A stretch of 64,000 bases of DNA from Miltoncostaea sp050250915 (lineage in GTDB: Bacteria; Actinomycetota; Thermoleophilia; Miltoncostaeales; Miltoncostaeaceae), in contig JBFWNT010000014.1 of the NCBI GenBank assembly GCA_050250915.1, positions 1-64,000 of the forward strand, written 5' to 3'. Position 1 is the stretch's first letter; each line of letters begins with the position of its first letter. The position numbers were made by a program, and so were the translations under genes. The notes beneath the pieces are model-generated. The model saw only the letters and a program-made list of their open reading frames with translations. It was not told the DNA's origin and searched no databases. This document shows positions 7,680 through 13,823 of the stretch, piece after piece.

Positions 7680-8099
7680 GTGCCCGCGCGACCCGCCCGC
7701 CGCCTCCTCGCGATCGCCGGCCTCGCCGCCGCGCTCGCCGCCCCGGGCCTGGTCCCGGGCACGGCGGTCGCGCGCGACGGCGGCGGCGACCGGGTGGAGG
7801 TGCGCGAGGCGGGGACGTGCGGGCGCGCGAGCGCCATCCGGCTGCGGCTGCGAGCTGAGGACGGGCGGATCCGCGTCGATACGACGGTCCGCACGGCCCG
7901 GACGGGGATGTGGCGCCTGACGGTGCTCCACGAGCGGCGGGTGGTCGCGAAGGTGCGCGTGAAGGCCACCCGCGCCGAGCGGGGCTTCGAGCGCCGCGTG
8001 GTGGTGCCCGACTGGAGCGGGGCCGACGCGGTGTCCGCGCGGGCCGTCTCGCACGCGGGGGAGACCTGCACCGTCAGCGCGACCGTCCCGGGGTCGTAG
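7680..8099 (+). CDS. Secreted protein of unknown function, paralogue of the next gene
   Basis: The 139-residue protein has a signal peptide (RRLLAIAGLAAALAAPGLV, cleavage near AVA-RDG) and a predicted beta-rich domain carrying VREAGTCGRASAIRLRLRAEDGRI and ending GETCTVSATV. Two Cys residues are kept at the same relative places in the neighbouring paralogue and could form a disulfide. No known catalytic motif is visible. GTG 7680 is the only start that keeps the signal peptide; no clear ribosome site is seen. Lying right after a two-component pair suggests a regulated envelope or extracellular role. Confidence 0.75.
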   Translation: MPARPARRLLAIAGLAAALAAPGLVPGTAVARDGGGDRVEVREAGTCGRASAIRLRLRAEDGRIRVDTTVRTARTGMWRLTVLHERRVVAKVRVKATRAERGFERRVVVPDWSGADAVSARAVSHAGETCTVSATVPGS

Positions 8100-8117
8100 G
8101 ACCCATGTCGCATTGCG
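8087..8117 (+). repeat. Copy 2 of the 31-nt duplicated element
   Basis: Matches 7619-7649 at 26 of 31 bases and likewise overlaps a P-G-S-stop gene end. It lies about 70 nt ahead of the second secreted-protein gene. CATGTCGCA inside it also occurs at 328-336, upstream of the Tat-VOC gene. Confidence 0.55.
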
Positions 8118-8188
8118 ACCCCGACCGGGCCCCGGGCACCGTGGACATCAGCCGGCGCCACCCGGGCGCCACGACGAAAAGGACCAGA

Positions 8189-8632
8189 ATGTCGACTCGG
8201 ATCGCCACCCTCACCGCCGCCGCCCTGTCGGTCGCGGCCCTCGCCGCCGCACCCTTCGCCGTCGCGAGCCACGGCGCGGACGACCCCGCCGGTGATGACC
8301 GCGGCGGCGACCGCGACCGCGCCGCGCGCGCCGACGTCCGCGTCGCCGGCACCTGCACGCTCTCCAGCACCGCCAAGCTGAAGCTCAGCCCCGAGAACGG
8401 GCGGGTGGAGGTGGAGTTCGAGGTGGACGAGAACCGCAACGGCAAGAAGTGGGGCGTCACGATGAAGCGCAACGGCACCACCGTCCGCAGCCGCTCGGCC
8501 GTGACCCAGGCCCCCAGCGGGTCGTTCGAGGTGCGCGCCGTGATCGCGGCCGGCTCGCCCGACACCAAGGTCACCGCCGTCGCCCGCCGCGCCGCCACCG
8601 GCGAGGTGTGCCGCGCGACCGCGACGCTGTAG
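8189..8632 (+). CDS. Secreted protein of unknown function, paralogue of the preceding gene
   Basis: The 147-residue protein has a signal peptide (ATLTAAALSVAALAAAPFAV, cleavage after VAS) and an Asp/Arg-rich linker (DDPAGDDRGGDRDRAARA). Its mature domain aligns with the previous gene: VRVAGTC, then KLKLSPENGRVEV against RLRLRAEDGRIRV, and a C-terminal GEVCRATATL against GETCTVSATV. The shared Cys pair suggests a disulfide-bonded beta-sandwich. AAAAGGA precedes ATG by 5 nt. Function is unknown; context points to the upstream two-component system. Confidence 0.8.
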   Translation: MSTRIATLTAAALSVAALAAAPFAVASHGADDPAGDDRGGDRDRAARADVRVAGTCTLSSTAKLKLSPENGRVEVEFEVDENRNGKKWGVTMKRNGTTVRSRSAVTQAPSGSFEVRAVIAAGSPDTKVTAVARRAATGEVCRATATL

Positions 8633-8649
8633 GACACCACCGATGAGTT

Positions 8650-8684
8650 CTCCGTCCGCGCCCGGTCGGTAGGGGCGGACGGAG
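8650..8684 (+). terminator. 10-bp perfect hairpin after the secreted-protein genes
   Basis: CTCCGTCCGC (8650-8659) is the reverse complement of GCGGACGGAG (8675-8684), loop 15 nt, with no T-run. It lies in the 93-nt gap before the VOC gene and probably ends the upstream transcript; a TAGGGG inside it could also serve as a weak -10 for the next gene. Confidence 0.5.
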
Positions 8685-8725
8685 TTCACCGGATGCCGGG
8701 CTGCCGGCGGAGGAGGGTGTCGAAG

Positions 8726-9106
8726 ATGGGTCAGCCGGTCGTGCACTTCGAGATCGTGGGCAGGGACGGGGACGCGTTGAAGGCGTACTACTCGGAGCTC
8801 TTCGGGTGGCGCATCGACAGCGACAACCCCATGGGCTACGGGATCGTCGCGAAGGACGAGAACCAGTCGCCGGACGGCACGGGCATCGGCGGCGGCGTCG
8901 CCGGCGGGCCCCCCGGCTACGACGGGCACCTGACCTTCTACGTCGCGGTGGAGGACTGCGAGGCGGCGCTCGCGAAGGCCGACGAGCTGGGCGGCACGCG
9001 GGTGATGGGCCCCGACCCGATCCCCGGCATGGGCCTCACCATCGGGCAGTTCACCGACCCGGAGGGCCACCTCGTCGGCGTCCTCCAGATCACCGGCGAG
9101 GGCTAG
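8726..9106 (+). CDS. VOC family protein (glyoxalase/bleomycin resistance type)
   Basis: A 126-residue single VOC module: VVHFEIVGRDGDALKAYYSE, LFGWRI, a Gly-rich GIGGGVAGGPPGY loop, LTFYVAVEDCEAALAKADEL and a closing FTDPEGHLVGVLQ. This is the PhnB-like or CFP-30-like subgroup common in actinobacteria; a real activity cannot be assigned. ATG 8726 follows AGGAGGG by 8 nt. Its TAG stop shares the tetranucleotide CTAG (9103-9106) with the stop of the convergent SDR gene. Confidence 0.85.
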   Translation: MGQPVVHFEIVGRDGDALKAYYSELFGWRIDSDNPMGYGIVAKDENQSPDGTGIGGGVAGGPPGYDGHLTFYVAVEDCEAALAKADELGGTRVMGPDPIPGMGLTIGQFTDPEGHLVGVLQITGEG

Positions 9107-9978
9107 TCGCCCTCGCCCGGCCTGCCGTCCCCGTCGTGCGCGAACCCCTCCAGGGAGTGCGCGACGGGGAGGGTGACCGGCGGCGCCGCGATGTCGCCCC
9201 GCGTGCCCGGCGTGCCGCGCGAGATGCCGACGCCGCCGTCGACGACCCAGACGACGCCGGTCACGAACGAGGCGTCCTCGCTGGCCAGGAACGCGTGGAC
9301 GTTGGCGATCTCCTGAACGGTGGCGCGGCGGCCGACGATGGTGGAGTCGACGATGGTCTGCGCGGCGTCGGGGGTGTGGGGACCGGCCTCCGGGCGGGTC
9401 TGGCCGGTGTCGGTGGGTCCGGGCACCACCACCACGGCGCGGACGCCGTCGGGCGCCGACTCGGCGGCGATCCCGAGCGTGAACGAGGTGGCCCACCCCT
9501 TCGTGGCGCCGTAGATCGCCATGTTGGGGATCCCGGAGACGCCGGCGGTGCTCCCGGCCGTGATGATCACGCCGCGGGCCTCGCGCAGCGCGGGGAGGGC
9601 CGCGCGGGTCATGAGCACCAGGGAGCGGGCGTTGGCGCGGTAGAGCCGGTCGAGCTCCGACACCGGCATCTCGTCGGCGCGGCACATGCGGTCGGCCTCG
9701 GTCGCGGCGTTGTTCACGAGCACGTCGATGCGCCCCCACGCGTCGAGCGCGGTCGCCGCGACGTGCTCGGCGGTGCCGTCCTCGCCGAGGTCCCCCGCGC
9801 AGGCGATCGCCCGCGGCCCCAGCTGCCCCGCGGTGCGGGCGACGTCGTCGATCGCGTCGCCCTCGAGCCCGCTCACCAGGACGTTCGCGCCCTCCGAGGC
9901 GAACTTCAGCACGACGGCCTCGCCGATCCCGGCGCCGCCCCCCGTGACGATCGCGACCTTGCCGTCCAGCTGTCCCAT
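9103..9978 (-). CDS. Short-chain dehydrogenase/reductase (SDR)
   Basis: The 291-residue protein is a classical SDR: nucleotide-binding TGGGAGIG (residues about 12-19), DVLVNNAA, the catalytic Ser in ITAGSTAG and the YGATK Tyr-x3-Lys pair, then a P-G-x-x-x-T loop (VPGPTDTGQT) and a C-terminal VVWVVDGG strand. It should oxidise or reduce an alcohol or keto group with NAD(P). A tail of about 35 residues beyond the usual end (SRGTPGTRGDIAAPP onward) is extra. It is convergent with the VOC gene, the stops overlapping in CTAG, and divergent from the cupin gene. Confidence 0.88.
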   Translation of the reverse strand: MGQLDGKVAIVTGGGAGIGEAVVLKFASEGANVLVSGLEGDAIDDVARTAGQLGPRAIACAGDLGEDGTAEHVAATALDAWGRIDVLVNNAATEADRMCRADEMPVSELDRLYRANARSLVLMTRAALPALREARGVIITAGSTAGVSGIPNMAIYGATKGWATSFTLGIAAESAPDGVRAVVVVPGPTDTGQTRPEAGPHTPDAAQTIVDSTIVGRRATVQEIANVHAFLASEDASFVTGVVWVVDGGVGISRGTPGTRGDIAAPPVTLPVAHSLEGFAHDGDGRPGEGD

Positions 9979-10044
9979 GCCGGGACCCTTCCCCCGGGGA
10001 CCCGGGCCCAATCGGGATCGCACGCGGTCTGCGAGCATCCGGCG

Positions 10045-10539
10045 ATGCGACGCACGAGGCTCACGGGTGACGGGGACTTCGCGTGGGATCCGGCCGACCC
10101 GGAGGGGTTCCGCGGCGGCCGCGACCGGATCGGGCGGCGCCTGGGCGCGGTCCGGACCGGGGCGAGCCTCTACGAGCTGCCGCCGGGGCAGGCCGTGTGC
10201 CCCTACCACTACGAGCACGCCGAGGAGGAGTGGCTCCTGGTGGTGGAGGGGGAGGTCGCGGTGCGGACCCCCGGGGGCACCGAGACGCTCGGGCCGTGGG
10301 AGCTCGCCTTCTTCCCCACCGGGCCGGAGGGCGCGCACGGCATCCGCAACGATTCGGACCGCACGGCGCGGGTGCTGATGTGGTCGGAGATCGTCCACCC
10401 GGCCGTCACCGTCTACCCCGACAGCGACAAGATCGGCGTCTACGTCCGGGACGGGTCGGACGACGTGATCGTCCGCCGCGGCGACGCCGTGGGCTACTAC
10501 GAGGGGGAGTCGGAGGCGGGGCCGCCCGCGAGCCCCTAG
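10045..10539 (+). CDS. Cupin-domain protein
   Basis: The 164-residue protein has one cupin barrel: motif 1 in PPGQAVCPYHYEHAEEEWLLVVEGEV (His-x-His ligands and Glu) and motif 2 in FFPTGPEGAHGIRNDSD with the last His ligand. The C-terminus (YPDSDKIGVYVRDGSDDVIVRRGDAVGYYEGE) is typical of a widespread cupin subgroup of unknown substrate, often near isomerases or oxidoreductases. It is divergent from the SDR gene with a 66-nt gap. Confidence 0.85.
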   Translation: MRRTRLTGDGDFAWDPADPEGFRGGRDRIGRRLGAVRTGASLYELPPGQAVCPYHYEHAEEEWLLVVEGEVAVRTPGGTETLGPWELAFFPTGPEGAHGIRNDSDRTARVLMWSEIVHPAVTVYPDSDKIGVYVRDGSDDVIVRRGDAVGYYEGESEAGPPASP

Positions 10540-10724
10540 GTGCAGGATCACCCGCTGCCGGGGCGGCAGGTGGCGGAGGCCGTCGGCCCGCGCGCTCCGG
10601 TCGTCCACCAGCGCGAGCCGTCCTCCGTCGACGGCAGGTCGACGTCGCCCACGCCTCCTCGTCGGTCACGCAGGTGAGCGACCGTGCGCGCACGGAGGGC
10701 CCCCGGGACGGTGCGCGCGACGGG

Positions 10725-11414
10725 TCAGGACGTGCCGGTGGGCCCTCGCAGCACGGAGTCGCCGGAGTGGGCGGGGTTTCCGTCGTCCGGCTCGCGCGAC
10801 ACGTCGAGGTAGCGGAAGTCCGTGACCGGGACGGGCAGCGGCACGTCGACCTCCGCCCGGCCCGACGCGGGGACGCGGAAGGCGCCGAGCGACACCATCC
10901 GGTCGGGGCCGTCCAGCAGCCACAGCTCGTAGAAGGCCCCGTCCGACGGCGCCAGGCCGCTGACGTCGAGGCGCAGGCCGCCGTCGTCGCCGCCGACCAC
11001 CCGCGCCTGGCCCCGCGCCGTGGGGCCGGCGTCGCCGAGGCCCGCCAGCGCGAGCACCTCGCCCTCCGGCGGACCGTCGCCGCCGCCGCGCGACACGATC
11101 ACGCCGATGGCGACGCCCGCCGCGAGAAGGGCGACGGCGATCGCCACGGCCGGCGCGGGCCGCAGCCCGCGCCACGCCCGCCGGCGCGGCCGCGACAGCC
11201 CGGGCAGCGGCGGCAGGGGCGGCACGGCGGAGGGGCCGTCCGACGGCCAGCCGCCCGGCGGGACCGACTCGAGGCCCTCGACCACGGCGCGCATCCGCTC
11301 CACCGACTCGGCGAACGCCGGGTCGCGGGCGATGCGCCGCTCCACCTCGGCGCGCTCCGCCTCCGCCAGCTCGCCCAGCAGGTAGTCGGCGATCTGCGCC
11401 TCGTCGCCCCTCAC
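10725..11414 (-). CDS. RskA-type anti-sigma factor
   Basis: The 229-residue protein has a short N-terminal sigma-binding domain (EAQIADYLLGELAEAERAEV, then RIARDPAFAESVERM), one membrane helix (PAVAIAVALLAAGVAIGVIV) and an extracytoplasmic RskA domain (SGLAPSDGAFYELWLLDG, VSLGAFRVPASG). In related systems regulated proteolysis frees the sigma factor. Its GTG overlaps the stop of the sigma gene by 4 nt, so the pair is coupled. It lacks the HxxxCxxC zinc motif of other anti-sigma factors, as is normal for RskA. The 185 bp downstream (10540-10724) hold nothing recognisable. Confidence 0.88.
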   Translation of the reverse strand: MRGDEAQIADYLLGELAEAERAEVERRIARDPAFAESVERMRAVVEGLESVPPGGWPSDGPSAVPPLPPLPGLSRPRRRAWRGLRPAPAVAIAVALLAAGVAIGVIVSRGGGDGPPEGEVLALAGLGDAGPTARGQARVVGGDDGGLRLDVSGLAPSDGAFYELWLLDGPDRMVSLGAFRVPASGRAEVDVPLPVPVTDFRYLDVSREPDDGNPAHSGDSVLRGPTGTS

Positions 11415-11965
11415 CGCTCCGCCTCCATCAGCTCGCGCAGCCGGCGCAATCCCCGCACCATGTACGTCTTCACCGTCCCCAGCGGGATCCCCGTGCGCGC
11501 GGCGATCTCCGTCTGGCTGAGCCCCTCGTGGAAACGCATCCGCAGGATCCTCGCCTGATCCTCCGGGATGCGCGCGAGGTGCACGGCCATCGCCCACCGC
11601 TCCACCAGCAGATCCGGGGAGGCCGCGGGGTCCTCCGTCTCGGTCACGTGGGGCGCCTGCGGGTCGACGGGCTCCGGGATCCGCCGCCGCAGGTGGTCGA
11701 TCGCGCGGCTGCGGGCGATGAGCATCACCCACGTCCCCAGCGACGAGCGGTCGGGGTCGTAGCCGGGCCCGCGGCGCCAGACCTCCAGGAACACCTCCTG
11801 GTGCACGTCCTCCGCGGCGGCGGGGTCGCCGAGCGCGTTGCGCAGGTAGCCGAGCACCATGCCGCCGTACGTCCGGTGGACCTCCGCCAGCGCGTCCGGG
11901 TCGCCCCGCCGCAGCCGCGACGCCATACGGCGCTCGGCGCGGGCGGGGCGGGCGGGCCGGCTCAC
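11411..11965 (-). CDS. ECF sigma factor, SigK-like (partner of RskA-type anti-sigma)
   Basis: The 184-residue protein has sigma region 2 (HRTYGGMVLGYLRNALGDPAAAEDVHQEVFLEVWRR, W-x-M-x-I-A-R-S-R-AIDHLRR) and region 4 (IPEDQARILRMRFHEGLSQTEIA, IPLGTVKTYMVRGLRRLRELM). It should direct RNA polymerase to a stress regulon while released from the membrane anti-sigma encoded next. GTG 11965 is preferred (GGGAG upstream); GTG 12012 would add 16 residues. The divergent gap to 12171 carries an AT-rich block around 12127-12150. Confidence 0.88.
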   Translation of the reverse strand: MSRPARPARAERRMASRLRRGDPDALAEVHRTYGGMVLGYLRNALGDPAAAEDVHQEVFLEVWRRGPGYDPDRSSLGTWVMLIARSRAIDHLRRRIPEPVDPQAPHVTETEDPAASPDLLVERWAMAVHLARIPEDQARILRMRFHEGLSQTEIAARTGIPLGTVKTYMVRGLRRLRELMEAER

Positions 11966-12126
11966 GGCCGCCGCTCCCGCGGCCTGGACGGGCGGTGGCG
12001 GGGCGATCTCCACATCACGGAGTACGAATGGGACGGCGTGGGCGGATGACGCAACCCGACGACCGTTGCACGGCGGCAGCGCGTCCGCCACGGGATCCGC
12101 CGATGGTTCGGTCGCCCCCGGGCCGG

Positions 12127-12150
12127 GTATCTCTGATACATCGTAATACG
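12127..12150. promoter_or_regulatory. AT-rich dyad block in the divergent gap between the SigK-like gene and the PRC-barrel gene
   Basis: GTATC-TCT-GATAC (12127-12139) and CGTA-A-TACG (12142-12150) are two adjacent small palindromes in an otherwise very GC-rich region. Their position suits a shared promoter or operator for both genes. TAATAC (12144-12149) could be a -10 for the rightward gene. Confidence 0.45.
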
Positions 12151-12171
12151 AGTGAAATGGAGGCGAGGGCG

Positions 12172-12549
12172 ATGACGCGCACCGCGATCGAGCCGACCAC
12201 GGCGATGGTCGGGTACCAGGTCCGCGAGGCGGACGGGCGCACCGTGGCCGGGGAGGTGGACGGCGTCCGGCCGTCCGGCATCCGCATCCACAAGATCCCC
12301 CACCAGCGCGGCCGCGTGGGCTACGTGCCCGTGGAGGCGATCGCGACGGTCGACCGCGCCACGAACACGATCCGGCTGCGGGACGGGATCCGGCTCGCCG
12401 CGATCCTCGACGCGCCGGAGCCGCCCCGCGGCAGCGGGGAGGACTGGCACCTGAGCGGCGACTGGTGGGCCGATCTGCTCGGCCACTACGGGCTGTACGA
12501 CGCGGAGGGGCGCGGCAGCGAGCCCTTCCTGCACCCCGGTCAGAAGTAG
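12172..12549 (+). CDS. PRC-barrel-like (DUF2171-type) small protein
   Basis: The 125-residue protein starts with a PRC-barrel-like fold: GYQVREADGRTVAGEVDGVR, a short basic turn RIHKIP, GYVPVEAIATVDRATNTIRL. Such domains are protein-protein or RNA/protein contact modules and are common in small stress proteins of actinobacteria. The C-terminus is rich in Trp and acidic residues (GEDWHLSGDWWADLLGHYGLYD). ATG 12172 has GGAGG 8 nt upstream; the in-frame ATG 12157 overlaps that site. It is divergent from the SigK-like operon, so could be one of its targets. Confidence 0.7.
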   Translation: MTRTAIEPTTAMVGYQVREADGRTVAGEVDGVRPSGIRIHKIPHQRGRVGYVPVEAIATVDRATNTIRLRDGIRLAAILDAPEPPRGSGEDWHLSGDWWADLLGHYGLYDAEGRGSEPFLHPGQK

Positions 12550-12552
12550 GCT
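12547..12552 (+). promoter_or_regulatory. -10 element of a leaderless MarR gene
   Basis: TAGGCT at 12547-12552 is followed by 7 nt and GTG 12560, which is the spacing expected for a leaderless mRNA. The element reuses the TAG stop codon of the PRC-barrel gene. No ribosome site precedes GTG 12560. Confidence 0.6.
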
Positions 12553-12559
12553 CCGCCCC

Positions 12560-12955
12560 GTGCAGACGGGGCTCGACGACTACCGTGCCGCGGCCGCCCT
12601 CCGTGCCGCGGTGCGGGCATTCCTCCACCGGGGGGAGCAGGCGGCGCGGCGCGCGGGGCTGACGCCTCAGCGCCAGCTGCTGCTGCTCATGATCAAGGGG
12701 GCCCCCGACGGGTCGGAGACGGCGACCGTGACCGAGCTCGCCGGACGGCTGCGCCTGGCGCAGCACACCGTGACCGAGCTCGCCGACCGCGCCGAGGCCG
12801 CCGGGCTCCTGGTGCGGGAGGGCTCCGAGGACGACGGGCGCGTGGTCCGGCTTCGGCTCACCCCGGAGGGGGAGCGCCGCCTGGCCGCGACGGTCGAGGA
12901 GCTGCGGGAGGACCGCCGCCGGCTCGTCGAGATGCTCGCGGAGCAGCGCGACTGA
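12560..12955 (+). CDS. MarR-family transcriptional regulator
   Basis: The 131-residue protein has the MarR winged-helix core: AGLTPQRQLLLLMIKGAP, VTELAGRLRLAQHTVTELADRAEAAGLLVREGSEDDGRVVRLRLTP with the wing DDGR, and a dimerising C-terminal helix (EGERRLAATVEELREDRRRLVEMLAEQ). MarR dimers usually repress a neighbouring efflux or detoxification gene; here the next gene is a damaged hydrolase. The mRNA is probably leaderless. Confidence 0.87.
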   Translation: MQTGLDDYRAAAALRAAVRAFLHRGEQAARRAGLTPQRQLLLLMIKGAPDGSETATVTELAGRLRLAQHTVTELADRAEAAGLLVREGSEDDGRVVRLRLTPEGERRLAATVEELREDRRRLVEMLAEQRD

Positions 12956-12984
12956 CGGGCGCCCCCGGCGCGCCGCGGGCGCCG

Positions 12985-13536
12985 ATGGTGCTGCTGCACG
13001 GCATCGGCGACTCGGCCCGCACCTGGGACCTGGTGCTCCCCGCGCTCGCCCCCGCCGGGGCGTGGGCGGCCGGCGACCCCGTGGCCGAGGAGGCCCTGCG
13101 CCTGACCGAACGGATCCGCTCCGGCGCGCGCGCCGCCGCCGCGCACGCCGACGCGATCGCGGCGACGCCGGAGGGGCGACGACGGGCGACGTCGATGATC
13201 GTCTCCGACGGGGCCGGCCTGCCGGCCGACCTCGTGGCCCACATGATCCGGGCGACCGCCGCCGCCGACGGGTTCGAGGCGCTCACGGCCGCCGCCCGCC
13301 GCGACGGTTGGCCACTCGACGCCGCCCGCGTCCGCGACCCCGTCCGCGTGCTGTGGGGCACCGCCGACCGGCTGCTGCCGTGGCCGGGCGCCGCCGCGGC
13401 GCTGCGCCGCGCGCTGCCGCGCGCCGAGTGGATCACGCTGGACGGGGTGGGCCACCATCCCCAGCTCGAGGTCCCGCTCGAGACGGCGGAGCTGATCCTG
13501 GGGCTCAGCCTCCGCGTGCCGACCGGATCGCGGTGA
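12985..13536 (+). pseudogene. Alpha/beta hydrolase with internal deletion (nucleophile lost)
   Basis: The N-terminus MVLLHGIGDSARTWDLVLPALA is the oxyanion-loop start of an alpha/beta hydrolase, and the C-terminus keeps the acid strand VRVLWGTADRLLPW and catalytic His in DGVGHHPQLEVP. Between them the frame jumps from the first strand straight to cap-like helices (DPVAEEALRLTERIRSGARA). The strands with D-x-x-G-x-G-x-S and the G-x-S-x-G nucleophile elbow are missing, roughly 50-60 residues. The 183-residue product cannot have normal hydrolase activity. The reading frame stays open, so it is a degraded gene or a recent in-frame deletion. It overlaps the convergent Rho-N gene by 32 nt. Confidence 0.7.
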
Positions 13537-13789
13537 TCAGCTCCGACTTGCCCATCTTCGAGCGGCCCCGGATGCCGAGGTCCCGCGCGACGTCGTAGAG
13601 CTGCTGCCGGTTGCGGTCCTCCAGGGCGTGCCCGGCCGTCCCGCCGCGGGCGCGGCCCTTGCGCGCCTCGCGCTGGAGGTCGCGGCGCGTCGACTCCGGC
13701 AGGTGGGCGATGGTGCGCTTCCGCGTCGCCGCCTCCTGCGCCTTCTTCACGTTCCGCCTGGCTGCGGCGGCCTGCTTCCCGGTGGCCAT
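13505..13789 (-). CDS. Small basic Rho-N-terminal-domain protein
   Basis: The 94-residue protein has a Lys/Arg/Ala-rich helical N-terminus (MATGKQAAAARRNVKKAQEA) and a C-terminal Rho-N/SAP-like helix-extended-loop-helix: QQLYDVARDLGIRGRSKMGKSELITAIRSA. Homologues in databases are often labelled plasmid stabilization proteins without evidence. The domain suggests nucleic-acid binding. ATG 13789 follows GAGGAGCGC; an upstream in-frame start at 13846 would run into the acyltransferase end. Confidence 0.75.
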   Translation of the reverse strand: MATGKQAAAARRNVKKAQEAATRKRTIAHLPESTRRDLQREARKGRARGGTAGHALEDRNRQQLYDVARDLGIRGRSKMGKSELITAIRSARGG

Positions 13790-13823
13790 GGGTGCGCTCC
13801 TCTCGATCGCTGCACCCCGTCCG

